From the NCBI RefSeq assembly GCF_001552615.1, contig NZ_BCRN01000006.1, forward strand, positions 62,001 to 126,000: 64,000 nucleotides of DNA, in the 5' to 3' direction. The DNA is from Millisia brevis NBRC 105863. Its GTDB lineage: Bacteria > Actinomycetota > Actinomycetes > Mycobacteriales > Mycobacteriaceae. The first letter of the stretch is position 1. Each line of letters opens with the position of its first letter. Made by a program: the position numbers and the translations under genes. This document shows, in pieces, positions 55,174 through 64,000 of the stretch. Below the pieces are notes generated by a model that did no database searches, was not told where the DNA came from, and saw only the letters and a program-made list of their open reading frames with translations.

Positions 55174-57936
55174 TCAGACTCGCCCCTTCGACTTCCCTGT
55201 TCCCTCTCCGATCATTCGGGCGTAGCGGGACAACAGTAGTACTTCGCATTGCTCGACGTCACGAATGTCGACGTCGAGGTGCTTCTCGACGATTGCATCA
55301 AGCCTTCGATGCGCGGACAGGAGTTCGCTGGGCATTCCATTGGCATCGTAGAGTGTTTCCAACGTTTTGCCCGGGAACATCTTTCTTACTTCCAGAACTT
55401 CTCTTCCCGCGGCGATCGCCGCAGCTCGAAAGCCACTATCGGACTGCGGGATTGGAAAAGTGTTCCAGACCAGGGTGTTCGAGAAGTTACTGTCCGCGCG
55501 CGTGTGCCCGCCCGCAAGTCGTTGCCACACCGCGAAGATTCGGGATCCGGCGATGGCGAAGATGAATCCGTCCGAGTCGGGGGCCGTGAACAGTGTGTTG
55601 TTGACGACGACATCGGGAGTCGAGTGCCCTGCGGGCAGGTAGAGGCGACTGTGGCTTGTGACCTTTGGGATAGCCAGGTAAGGCTCGGAGGGTTGGCGGT
55701 AGTTGGTGAACAGGTGCGGGGTCAACGCCTTACGGTTCGCCTCCGCATCTGAGCTGTCAGTGCGCCGCTTCTTGACCTCTCGCAGTCGCTCCTCAATCAG
55801 CTCGCTGCCAGCCCAGTCGTCCGGGTCTGCGTCGCGTAGCCACAGAACCCACCGTGGCTTTCCCTTCAGCAGGGTGGTGTTGGAGAGTAGCGGCCTGATG
55901 AACTTGGACGCGATGGGGTCTGCTTGAAAGGCGGGGAGAGCCTCAGGCTTCACGACGAGGTTGTTGAAGTCCCATAATTTGTTCCCCTCGACCAGTGGCG
56001 GCAAGTGGGTAGGTACCGGTTTCCGCGATGCGCGGACGGCGACATTTGGGGCGTCCAGTAGGTAAGGATTGATATTTCGGACGCTCCGAACCTCCGGCTT
56101 CCCTACGCCGTTGGCGGGGTAGCGGAACAGCTTGCGCTCGATGAGCTTAGTCGCCCGTACCAGTCCGACGATCACGACGTGAACACCAGCCGGGTTGTCG
56201 GACTCGGAGTCCCAGTCGAAGGGACGGTGTGCAAATCCAATCGTCCACCCCGAATTCAGGATGGGGGGCCACAGCGGCGCGACTGACTGGCCCTGGCAGA
56301 TCGAGCTGGTGGCGACGAACGCGAACCGGCAGTTCGGGGCTGTGAGGTACTCTGACGCTTTCCGGAACCATGCCGAAACGTAGTCAAGGTTGCCGTTGTA
56401 GTCTCGCCCCAGGGCGGTCCGGAGGTCGGCAGTCTGTGCTGGGGTGCGTTCCTTTTGGCCAGCGTAAGGTGGGTTTCCGAAGACGATCACCTTTTCGCTG
56501 GACGGAAGTACCGCTGTCCAGTCGATTTCCAGCGCGTTTCCTTGCTTGATCTTGGACGCGATGGTGATAGGTAGGCGGTCGGGTGCGACGCCGAACTCCA
56601 GTTCCATTTGCTGGTTGGCGAGGTGATCCACGAGCAGCATCGCGGTCTCGGCGATGCGGGCAGGCCACTCGTCGATCTCGATGCCGTAGAAGTGGTCGAG
56701 GGTGACCTGTATGTCGGCCGTGACGTCGAACGTCAGTTGCGCACGGTCCACGCCCGTGGCAGTTCCGTCGAGCATGTCGAGGTCGCGGCGCCGGCGCAGG
56801 ATCTCAAGTTCGAGAGAGCGTAGCTCGCGGTAGGAGACGACGAGGAAGTTGCCACATCCGCAGGCTGGGTCGAGGAACCGCAGCTGTCCCAACTCATTAT
56901 GGAGACGTGTGAGCTGGCCCTTGTCGTCCCACGACCGCTTGAGGCGATCCCGGTAGTCGTCGAGAAACAGCGGCTCGATTGTCTTGAGGATGTTCGCTTC
57001 GGTCGTGTAGTGCTCGCCGCCGTGCCGACGGGCTTCCTTGCTCTTGACGGTTTGGAACATCGACCCGAACACTGCGGGCGAGATGATTGACCAGTCGAAC
57101 TCGCACGCCGCGATCAGCGCATCACGGAACGCCGAGGTCAGCGCGGGCAGCCGTAGTGGATCTCCGAAAAGTCCACCGTTGATGTATCGAAACGCCGCAT
57201 ATGGGCTGTCTGCGCGAAGCTGGCGCTGCTTCTCATCAGTGTCGAGAATCTCGAACAAGCCCTGCAGATCCTTGTGAAGATCGGCCGCGGTCGTGCTTTC
57301 ACGTAGGTACCGCTCGAACAGTCCCTCCGGCTTCCACATGTCCGCGTCGTCACCGAACAGCAGGAATAGCAGCCGGGCAAGGAGCAGGGTGGCGTCGTGT
57401 TCGCCGACGCCAGCGGCTTCGAGTTCGGTGTAGAGGGTGCCCATAAGTCGGGCGGCGGCGACGGATGCGGTTTCGGCTTCGTGGTCGAAGGCGTCACGCA
57501 TCTTGTCGAGTAGGGCGACGAGGGTGATGTCGGTATCGAAGTCGAGTTCGATCGCTTGTAACCGGTCGGTCAGGTGTGTGGCCTGGTCACCGACGTGGTG
57601 TTCGTGGACGAGGAGTTTGGCGTTGGCGCTTCCGAGCTGGGCGCGTCGCGGCCAGCGCCATTCCTGTCGGCGCTCGTTGCTGAAGATGACGAGGCGTTCG
57701 TGGTTGTCCTTGCCCACGAGCACGTCGATCATTCGCTGTGTCTTGCGTGGCGGGAGCACTGGACAGTGCCAGATGCGCAGTCCCTTGTAGCCGGCGACCT
57801 GCGTGAGTGAGAAGATCTCGTCATCGACCTCGATTGCGAGGTCGGGGCGGTCTGGGTTGTTCCAGCCGAGCTCGTCGATGAATAGGGTGCGGAATTCCCG
57901 TGTGTCGACGAGGTCGAGTAGGCGGGTGCTAGTCAC
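55174..57936 (-). CDS. Type II/ISP-like N6-adenine DNA methyltransferase (MmeI/YeeA-type)
   Basis: 920-residue DNA methyltransferase. A helical N-terminal region is followed by GEHYTTEANI (residues 307-316), SAM motif I FLDPACGCGNF (354-364) and catalytic NPPY (488-491), the N6-adenine (gamma-class) order. The C-terminal 350 residues probably contain target recognition (FVATSSICQGQSVAPLWP, FDWDSESDNPAGVHVV). No clear nuclease motif is seen in it. GTG 57936 overlaps the helicase stop (GTGA), so it pairs with that gene as the modification half of a restriction-like system. Confidence 0.88.
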   Translation of the reverse strand: MTSTRLLDLVDTREFRTLFIDELGWNNPDRPDLAIEVDDEIFSLTQVAGYKGLRIWHCPVLPPRKTQRMIDVLVGKDNHERLVIFSNERRQEWRWPRRAQLGSANAKLLVHEHHVGDQATHLTDRLQAIELDFDTDITLVALLDKMRDAFDHEAETASVAAARLMGTLYTELEAAGVGEHDATLLLARLLFLLFGDDADMWKPEGLFERYLRESTTAADLHKDLQGLFEILDTDEKQRQLRADSPYAAFRYINGGLFGDPLRLPALTSAFRDALIAACEFDWSIISPAVFGSMFQTVKSKEARRHGGEHYTTEANILKTIEPLFLDDYRDRLKRSWDDKGQLTRLHNELGQLRFLDPACGCGNFLVVSYRELRSLELEILRRRRDLDMLDGTATGVDRAQLTFDVTADIQVTLDHFYGIEIDEWPARIAETAMLLVDHLANQQMELEFGVAPDRLPITIASKIKQGNALEIDWTAVLPSSEKVIVFGNPPYAGQKERTPAQTADLRTALGRDYNGNLDYVSAWFRKASEYLTAPNCRFAFVATSSICQGQSVAPLWPPILNSGWTIGFAHRPFDWDSESDNPAGVHVVIVGLVRATKLIERKLFRYPANGVGKPEVRSVRNINPYLLDAPNVAVRASRKPVPTHLPPLVEGNKLWDFNNLVVKPEALPAFQADPIASKFIRPLLSNTTLLKGKPRWVLWLRDADPDDWAGSELIEERLREVKKRRTDSSDAEANRKALTPHLFTNYRQPSEPYLAIPKVTSHSRLYLPAGHSTPDVVVNNTLFTAPDSDGFIFAIAGSRIFAVWQRLAGGHTRADSNFSNTLVWNTFPIPQSDSGFRAAAIAAGREVLEVRKMFPGKTLETLYDANGMPSELLSAHRRLDAIVEKHLDVDIRDVEQCEVLLLSRYARMIGEGTGKSKGRV

Positions 57937-60900
57937 GAACGAACTCCCATGCTGGAAACAATGCGGATCGGATCTTTGCCGGTGCGAGTGGCGATGACGA
58001 GCTGCCCATCCTTGTGAAGGGCGGTGATTAGGGCGGTCAGGTCGTCGTTGTCAGCGCCGTTTCGGACCGCCCGGCGCAGGCGGTGCTCGGCGTCCTTCAT
58101 CAGGGGATGCTGGTACAGCGCTTCGAGGGCGAGTTCGGTGTCGGCGGCGTGATTGTGGAGGGTTACGCTAAGCCGGTTCCACAGGGTGCGGCGTACTCCA
58201 CGTGGCCTGCCAGCCGCAACGTGAGGGTTGGCCAGGTCGCCGCGAACGAGCGTTTCGAGGAGACTGTCGTGGTCGTCGGCGTGTTCGAGACCGCGTTCTT
58301 CGGGAGTGGCTTCGAAAGCCCGGAGCACCTCATGGCCGGTGAGCAGACTGGTCTGCCCGTCGGCGGTGGCGGATCCGAACCCGTCGATGCCGGATTCTGT
58401 TCTTACATAGCAGATCACGCCGTCATTGGTGTCTGAGAGGCGGCGGGTGCGGGTGGCCGAGATCATGTCCGGGAGGCTGGCGATCTTTGCCGCGAGTTCT
58501 GGGGTGTCCTTCTGCGCCTGGTGCCAGCGTTGGTAGGCGAGGCTTGAGGCGTCGACGTCGTCGGCGGCATCTTGATCGTCGAGGTTGCCGTTGTAGAGGT
58601 CGGTGATGGCCTTGACTTCGGTGTCGCTCCCGAAGAACTGCTCGTCGGAGCCGAATGCCTCGGCGTTGGCGTGCAGTCGGTCGCTGATGCGTTGCCGTAG
58701 GGAGATGACATTGTCGACGGACTCGTGGAAGAACGAGTACAGCAGGACTGTGTCGGCGTTCTGGCCGACGCGATCGACGCGGCCGGCGCGTTGGATCAGC
58801 CGGATGATCGCCCACGGCAGGTCGTAGTTGACCACGATGTGCGCGTCCTGTAGGTTCTGTCCTTCGCTGAGGACGTCGGTGGCGATTAGGATTCGCAACT
58901 CGTTGTCGGGTGTGGTGTCGGTCTGCTGGCCGGGCAGTGTATTCGAGCGGGGGGAGAAGCGGTGCGCGAGGCGGGTGGGGTCATCGCTGTCACCGGTGGC
59001 GATCCCGACCCTGGTGATGCCAGCGGCTTGCAATGCGGCGCCGATGTAGTCGGCGGTGTCCTTGTATTCGGTAAACACCAGCACCTTTTCGTTCGGATGC
59101 TTGGTGCTCAGCAGGGTGAGAAGGGCGTCGAGTTTGGAGTCCCGTCCCGGCGTCCAGTTTCCATAGCTGGCAAGGAGGGACCAGAGGGTGTTTGTGTCGG
59201 TGGCCAGATCCTGACGCAGATCTTTGGTGAAGATGTCTGGCCTGACCCAGGTTAGCCCCGCCGGATTCGCTTCTCGGAGTGCCTCGTAGCGCAGCGAAGC
59301 TTCTTGACTCACCTCGTCCGCGGTAGGAATCTTGTCGTTGTTCGGGTCTTCGTCTTCACCGAAGGTGTTCTCGGTGATGGTTCCGGTCGGTATCGCCAGG
59401 TCGTTGTCGATTGCGTACGAGAACAATTCGTTGCGTGCGATGTGCCGTTTGAGCGAGAGGGTGAACGAGTGCCCACACGAGGACAAGCGCTTGTAGAACG
59501 TGGTGCGGACGAACCCGGCGACGTTACCGCGTCCGCGGGCGAGATTGTCGACGAACTCCTTCTCCGATTCTCGGAGTTGGACGGTCGTTGAGATGTAGCT
59601 GCCGAGTTCGTAGCGGGGCAGGATCAGTTTGGTCATGGCGTCGAGGGTGGTGTCGCTGGCCATTAGCACGGCTGGATCTTCGGGTCCGAAGGAGTGATCG
59701 ACAGGCTTTGGGATGCGTTGCGGGAACTGGAAGCGGGTGCCGTTTGCGAACTCGAGATACTGGCGGCCGTTCTCGTCCGTAAGTGAGTAGTTGTTCTTGA
59801 TGAAGGTGCGGGTGCGCCGCACCAAGTGTTCGCTCATCAACCGCTTCCAGTCGTCGGGGTCCTCCGATCGTCGGAATGCCGCCATTGTGGTCGTTTTGCC
59901 GTCGACCTTGTCCGCCAGGCGTGGGTCGGCGGACAGTGCGTTGACCGGGGCGATTCCGAGGTCGTCGTCATCGTCGACGTACAGGGCTAGCTGGTTCGCC
60001 ACGTCTTGAAACCGGATGTTGTACGGGGTGGCGGTCAACAGCAGTGCCTTGCTGTCGTTGACGTGGATGTAGTCCTGGATCGCCTTGTAGTCGCGGCGGG
60101 TGTCGTTGCGCAGGGTGTGGGATTCGTCGACGATGACGAACGCATACCGCCGCAGTTCGGGCAGGATCGTGTGCGCCATGCTGTAGGGGACGACCCGACC
60201 ATGCAGGTCGTATGCTTCAAAGTGCTCTTCCCACATTGAGACCAAGTTCTTCGGGCACACCACGAGTGGCATGTATCCGTGCTCATCTCGCAGCATCAAC
60301 GCGACCGCGATTGCGGTGAGGGTCTTACCTAGTCCGACGACGTCGCCGAGCATGGTGCCGCGTTTAGTCATGATTCGGCGTGCAAGTGTCTGCACCGCGG
60401 TGGCCTGGTAGTCCAGCAATTGCTTGCTGATCTCGGAGGGCACCGAGTACTCGGCCAAACCCTCGCGTACGTCGCGAGAGAGGTCGTAGCAAACCTTCAA
60501 GAACACCTCGTACGGGCGGCGGGGCTCTTTGCGGACCCAGGATTCGTCGAGCAGGTCAAGCACGTCGGCGGTGACCGGCCGGCTGAACCGGTCGTTCCAG
60601 CGGTCTTCGAACCACTGCGCAAGTGTTTCGGCGCCGGATGTATCGAGGACGTCGACGTTGAGTTCGAGATTGTGGGTGAGGCCGGGGGCCGTAAGGTTGG
60701 AAGAACCGACAAAACCGGTGATCGGGTTATTCAGGTCCTGCCGGTGACAGATGTAGGTCTTTCCGTGCAGGGGCCGGCGGGTAAACACCTTGATCTCCAC
60801 TGCGCCCTGGGCGAGAAGATCCCGCAGCGACTGCAACGCCGCACGATCTGCGTTGGTCGGAAGCCCTCGCATCAGCTGTGTGCGTAGCTGTTCGAGCAGC

Positions 60901-61199
60901 TGTGCCTTGCGTTCACGGGCTGCGTTCGCGTCAGCGTCCGGCCGAGGTTTGCCGTCGACCCCGGCCTGTAGATCTTCCAACGTTTCCTGCTGCGGGCCGG
61001 TCATAACCATCCCGATCAGGATTCGCACAACCGGACCGGTTGAGCCAGCGGCGACCTTCTCCCGGACGAGGGAGTCAAACGCACCCCAGCCGCGAAGGTT
61101 GAAGTAGCCGACCGCGACGTCCATCCGGTCCGACACCTGCAGCGACTGCTGAAGGTGCGTCCCAAGGTTGAACTTGATGTTGTCGAAGATCCGTGTCAC
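57933..61199 (-). CDS. PLD-nuclease / SNF2-type helicase fusion of a restriction-like system
   Basis: 1088 residues. N-terminal phospholipase-D-like domain: H145-x-K147 in RPLHGKTYICHRQD and S166-S-N168 in GFVGSSNLTAPGL, one HKD set that would dimerise. SF2 helicase core: Walker A GDVVGLGKT (285-293), DESH box (358-361), LLLTATP, and motif VI QRAGRVDRVGQ. The C-terminal 250 residues are unassigned. It likely translocates on DNA and cuts it. GTG 61199 follows AAGGAG by 11 nt; its stop overlaps the methyltransferase. Resembles DISARM-class 1 parts (helicase, methylase, PLD), but only two genes are seen. Confidence 0.88.
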   Translation of the reverse strand: MTRIFDNIKFNLGTHLQQSLQVSDRMDVAVGYFNLRGWGAFDSLVREKVAAGSTGPVVRILIGMVMTGPQQETLEDLQAGVDGKPRPDADANAARERKAQLLEQLRTQLMRGLPTNADRAALQSLRDLLAQGAVEIKVFTRRPLHGKTYICHRQDLNNPITGFVGSSNLTAPGLTHNLELNVDVLDTSGAETLAQWFEDRWNDRFSRPVTADVLDLLDESWVRKEPRRPYEVFLKVCYDLSRDVREGLAEYSVPSEISKQLLDYQATAVQTLARRIMTKRGTMLGDVVGLGKTLTAIAVALMLRDEHGYMPLVVCPKNLVSMWEEHFEAYDLHGRVVPYSMAHTILPELRRYAFVIVDESHTLRNDTRRDYKAIQDYIHVNDSKALLLTATPYNIRFQDVANQLALYVDDDDDLGIAPVNALSADPRLADKVDGKTTTMAAFRRSEDPDDWKRLMSEHLVRRTRTFIKNNYSLTDENGRQYLEFANGTRFQFPQRIPKPVDHSFGPEDPAVLMASDTTLDAMTKLILPRYELGSYISTTVQLRESEKEFVDNLARGRGNVAGFVRTTFYKRLSSCGHSFTLSLKRHIARNELFSYAIDNDLAIPTGTITENTFGEDEDPNNDKIPTADEVSQEASLRYEALREANPAGLTWVRPDIFTKDLRQDLATDTNTLWSLLASYGNWTPGRDSKLDALLTLLSTKHPNEKVLVFTEYKDTADYIGAALQAAGITRVGIATGDSDDPTRLAHRFSPRSNTLPGQQTDTTPDNELRILIATDVLSEGQNLQDAHIVVNYDLPWAIIRLIQRAGRVDRVGQNADTVLLYSFFHESVDNVISLRQRISDRLHANAEAFGSDEQFFGSDTEVKAITDLYNGNLDDQDAADDVDASSLAYQRWHQAQKDTPELAAKIASLPDMISATRTRRLSDTNDGVICYVRTESGIDGFGSATADGQTSLLTGHEVLRAFEATPEERGLEHADDHDSLLETLVRGDLANPHVAAGRPRGVRRTLWNRLSVTLHNHAADTELALEALYQHPLMKDAEHRLRRAVRNGADNDDLTALITALHKDGQLVIATRTGKDPIRIVSSMGVRS

Positions 61200-61341
61200 G
61201 CGGGTCAGCGCTCCTTACATCTCGATCGAAGCTGAACGTAGCTGTCCTGGTCGTCAGACGGAGAACAGCGCCCGAGCTTCCTTGGCCGTCGCCGCGTGAG
61301 AAGCACAACCTGTTGATCGAGGATGCGATCCCGTTGTACCG

Positions 61342-62844
61342 TCATGAGCCTGGCCTCGGTGCGCTGGCATATCTGCCCCACGGCTCGGAAGCGAGGTCAG
61401 CGTGTTTCTGCGTCACCTGGTCGCTATACCCAAGCATCTCTGCGACGACCGGGGCTGGGACTTGAGTGACGAGTTCCCGAATTGCAGTGTTTCGTGCGCC
61501 GAGCAGGTTGATCCCGAGATCGCGGAGTCGGATCATCACGGTGTTGGGGTGCAGGTGTTCTCCAGGTCTGTAGCCAGGAAAGAGCCACGGACTGTCTGAT
61601 CCGCTAGTTCGCAGGTTGTGACGTTGGGTGATGTGTTGTCGAAGAAGCGAGTCGAAGGGGGCTGGGACAGGGGAGGGCGTCACCCCCAGCTGCAAAGCAA
61701 GACCGTCGGGCGAGACGATCACTTTCGCCATGGGTAGCTCGGCGATCTTTACGAGCGGCTGAGCATAAAGAAGCAGCAGGGTACCGGCCACGCGGTAGGG
61801 AAGTGATTCACTGTCGCCGTCGAGGAGTTCTCGGATCCACGCGAGTCGTTGCTCTTGCGTGAGCAGTCGTACGGACTTGGCCTGACGAAACCCGAGGGAC
61901 ACTGAACGATTGATGCGTGAGTTCGCGCACCACACAAGGAAAGTCCGGATCAAGTGGCGTGTCGTCGGGCCAGCAGTCACCCATTGGTCTACGTCCTGCT
62001 GGACGCACGTCGCGATCGTGCGCCCGTGCTCGTCGTGAAGCCACTGAAGAAACTTCAGAGTCTCCGTGATCTCTTGCTTGGACGAGTGAACTGGCCCGCG
62101 TGTTGAGTTTCCGGCCAGCGCAATTTCGTTGATCCTGCGTAGATGATGCCAGGTAGCGAACTGACGAACAGGTCGCTCGATGTCAGGTTCGTCAACGTGC
62201 GTGAGCTTCTCGTCCAGCCATCGCTCGAACAGTGCGATGTACTTGTCGCGCGGGGGAATAGCCTTGTGATGCAGGAGAACTGATCGAAGGTGCTCAACAT
62301 GTTTGCCGCTTGGTTCAAACTGATCAAGACCGTCATGGCTGAGTGGTGTCGTTCCGGAGGCAATCGCTGACAGGAGGTTCTGCACTTTGCCGGAACGCTT
62401 CCAGGTAAGGATGCTCTCTGGCCGGTCGGCGCCGCATAGCGCATCGATAAGGGTCTTGATGCCGTCCGGTGAACCGTCGCGCAAGAGGTCGCGTTCTAGA
62501 TCGGATCGCAGTGCGCAGCGCGCACAGCTACCCCGACGGTAGGGGCGTGCTTCCTGCTCACAAGTCAGACATTGATAATTCTGACTGATTCCTGCGCAGC
62601 CGCGGCAGACGGGCTGTTCGCCGATGTCTAGGCGACCCGGGAGCATTCGGTTCATTCCGCAACTGGGACAGGTGCCGTAGAGGTTCGTGGCGTCGTAGTA
62701 GCACGAGTTGCAGATTTTGCCGTCTGGCCATGTGACTGCGGCCTTGCGCATGTGGCGGTCACAGCGAGCACACTGAAGATCGCCGTCGGTTGCTTGAGGC
62801 CGCCCGCGAACAGTGTTGCGTCGGCGTGGTTCAATCGTCGTCAC
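61342..62844 (-). CDS. Zinc-ribbon protein with degenerate tyrosine-recombinase domain
   Basis: 500 residues. The first 115 carry six CxxC pairs (CARC, CNSC, CPSC, CRGC, CLTC, CARC), enough for three zinc ribbons. The C-terminal 200 residues follow the tyrosine-recombinase fold (LPYRVAGTLLLLYAQPLVKIAELPM ... LGARNTAIRELVTQVPAPVVAEMLGYSDQVTQKHADLA), but the HxxR His, the LGH His and the Tyr are altered, so catalysis is doubtful. GTG 62844 is chosen because AGGA lies 6 nt upstream; TTG 62850 is possible. It overlaps the XRE gene by 14 bp and belongs to the recombinase operon. It may target or control the active recombinase. Confidence 0.75.
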   Translation of the reverse strand: MTTIEPRRRNTVRGRPQATDGDLQCARCDRHMRKAAVTWPDGKICNSCYYDATNLYGTCPSCGMNRMLPGRLDIGEQPVCRGCAGISQNYQCLTCEQEARPYRRGSCARCALRSDLERDLLRDGSPDGIKTLIDALCGADRPESILTWKRSGKVQNLLSAIASGTTPLSHDGLDQFEPSGKHVEHLRSVLLHHKAIPPRDKYIALFERWLDEKLTHVDEPDIERPVRQFATWHHLRRINEIALAGNSTRGPVHSSKQEITETLKFLQWLHDEHGRTIATCVQQDVDQWVTAGPTTRHLIRTFLVWCANSRINRSVSLGFRQAKSVRLLTQEQRLAWIRELLDGDSESLPYRVAGTLLLLYAQPLVKIAELPMAKVIVSPDGLALQLGVTPSPVPAPFDSLLRQHITQRHNLRTSGSDSPWLFPGYRPGEHLHPNTVMIRLRDLGINLLGARNTAIRELVTQVPAPVVAEMLGYSDQVTQKHADLASEPWGRYASAPRPGS

Positions 62845-63166
62845 TGACAATCCTCGCTCGTCGTGGACGGACAGACTTGTTCAATTCGACGACGTTCTCT
62901 CGGCCGGCACTGGCTGCCTTCTTGCGAGCATTGGCGGCTGTCACGGTGACTAGATCCTCTGGGCCGCAGTCGAAGATGTCGCAGAGCGCGGCAATGAGTT
63001 TGAGTGACACGCGCTCGGGACGTTGGTGGACCAACCGGTAGACCTGTGGCCGGGAAAGTGTGATTCCGCGCTCATGGAGGCGGGGGATGAGGTCCGTGCT
63101 GTTGTGCATTTGGTTTCCGGCCATGAGCTCGGCGAGCCGCCAGGTGTAGTCGACATCGCGTTTCAC
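62831..63166 (-). CDS. XRE-family (Cro/C1-type) regulator
   Basis: 111-residue helix-turn-helix protein: HERGITLSRPQVYRLVHQRPERVSLKLIAALCDIFDCGPEDLV is a Cro/C1 fold of the HTH_26 kind. The C-terminal tail is basic. GTG 63166 overlaps the recombinase stop by 4 bp (GTGA), and its stop overlaps the zinc-ribbon gene. It may control excision of the island or expression of the downstream restriction genes. Confidence 0.88.
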   Translation of the reverse strand: MKRDVDYTWRLAELMAGNQMHNSTDLIPRLHERGITLSRPQVYRLVHQRPERVSLKLIAALCDIFDCGPEDLVTVTAANARKKAASAGRENVVELNKSVRPRRARIVSDDD

Positions 63167-64000
63167 GATGCTCCACCATTCTCGGTGGCCGAGAGTGCGG
63201 CAGAGATCGTCGCATCGAGCGCGGTGCGGAGGGTTCGGGTGCGATAGTCGCTGCTCACGCAGCTGTAGATGGCGGTGGTGGATGCGTGTTCGTGTCCCAT
63301 TTGGTGTTGGACGAACATCGAGTCCCAGCCGTCTTCAAGTAGGTGTGTCGCGTACGAACGTCGGAAGGAGTGAAGGTCGAGTCCGGACGAGAGGTCGAGG
63401 TCATCGCAGTACCGGCGAAATCGGCGGATGAGAGTGGTCTCCGATACTAGATTTCCTCGTTCGCTGGGGAACAGGTCGATTCCATCGTCCATGTGGGGCT
63501 GGCCGTTCTCGAGCCAATCTGCGATGACCTCGGGAGTCCAATCGAAGACGGTGAGAACGCCGCGGCGCTTGGGAGGTGAGCCTTTCTTGGCTTTGCCATA
63601 ACGCACGTTGACGAGCCCGTACTTGCCGAACTCTTTCGCGTGGGGGTTTCGAGCGAAGTCGACGGTTTGGAGGTGCGCCAATTCGTTGAACCGCAGACCG
63701 TAAGAGTATGCGAGCTTGAACATCACCGAATCTCGGTATGCGGGGAGCCATCCCTTACGACCTGATGCCGAGACCGCAGAAACCTGTTCATCGGCGTGGT
63801 CGAAGAAGTCCTGAATCTCGCGCTTGGTGAATGCGCGTTTGTCCGGCCGCGATTCGTTCTCCTGGACGTGCTGCGCGGTGTTCCAGTCGAAGAAGACCTG
63901 CGAGGGATGCGTACCGAAGAGTTCCTCGCAGACGCGGTCCCAGCCGTAGTCCGGATTGGCGACGTAGGAGCAGAACTGCCGCAGCCCTACCTGGTAGGAC
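63163..64000 (-). CDS. Tyrosine recombinase/integrase, N-terminus beyond the window
   Basis: The frame is open from the stop at 63163 to the right edge, giving about 279 residues without a start, so the gene continues outside. All catalytic elements are visible: Arg in YSYGLRFNELAHL, Lys in RYGKAKKG, HSFRR (HxxR), MGHEH and Tyr in TTAIYSCV. The SAM-like N-terminal domain is partly seen (YQVGLRQFCSYVANPDYGWDR). It is probably the mobility enzyme of the island; no attachment site was recognised. Confidence 0.9.
   Translation of the reverse strand, partial: SYQVGLRQFCSYVANPDYGWDRVCEELFGTHPSQVFFDWNTAQHVQENESRPDKRAFTKREIQDFFDHADEQVSAVSASGRKGWLPAYRDSVMFKLAYSYGLRFNELAHLQTVDFARNPHAKEFGKYGLVNVRYGKAKKGSPPKRRGVLTVFDWTPEVIADWLENGQPHMDDGIDLFPSERGNLVSETTLIRRFRRYCDDLDLSSGLDLHSFRRSYATHLLEDGWDSMFVQHQMGHEHASTTAIYSCVSSDYRTRTLRTALDATISAALSATENGGAS

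Overview
The window is high-GC actinobacterial DNA with GTG/TTG starts, 4-bp start/stop overlaps and many TetR/LysR regulators. It carries a mycofactocin-type SDR, a furA-katG pair, an IdeR-like iron box before a haem importer, an LldD-type lactate dehydrogenase and a class I cholesterol oxidase. This gene set points to Mycobacteriales (Gordonia/Rhodococcus/Williamsia-like). The genus is inference. I saw no rRNA, tRNA or CRISPR array.

Layout. 1-7.8 kb: a periplasmic carbonic anhydrase, an FAD monooxygenase divergent from its probable GAF regulator, an acyl-CoA ligase, a 25-bp tandem repeat cluster and a patatin-like lipase. 7.9-10.9 kb: an iron-regulated haem ABC importer (hmuTUV). 11-13.8 kb: katG-furA with a duplicated upstream element. 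13.8-24.4 kb: mixed metabolic genes and regulators, including an acetyltransferase frameshifted by a 65-bp tandem duplication, LldD, a succinate-semialdehyde-type dehydrogenase, two TetR genes with recognisable operators, and a predicted RecB/Cas4-fold protein. 24.5-33.6 kb: a D-2-hydroxyacid dehydrogenase, an SDR/hydrolase operon with LysR, an EamA exporter with LysR, and a TetR gene. 33.5-41.1 kb: a catabolic cluster (two luciferase-like proteins, SDR, acyl-CoA-dehydrogenase-like flavoprotein, aldehyde dehydrogenase, two CxxC carboxymuconolactone-decarboxylase-fold proteins) around another LysR gene. 41.1-51.3 kb: methyltransferase, RidA, membrane hydrolase, GPP34, a TerD-HNH multidomain protein, ogt, TetR, and a cholesterol oxidase-lipase pair.

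From about 51.4 kb to the right edge the window reads as an acquired island. It has a Phd/VapC toxin-antitoxin pair, a broken AAA ATPase gene, IS-end remnants and lower-GC coding. It carries two apparent defence modules. One is a compact operon of a ThsB-like TIR protein, a HIT nucleotide hydrolase and a small membrane protein. The other is a two-gene adenine-methyltransferase plus PLD-nuclease/helicase operon. The right end holds a recombinase module: a catalytic tyrosine recombinase that runs off the window, an XRE regulator, and a zinc-ribbon protein with a degenerate recombinase domain.

The TIR-HIT-membrane trio is the best candidate for a poorly described system. Its plausible logic, which is inference, is NAD-derived signal synthesis by TIR, a membrane effector, and signal turnover by HIT.
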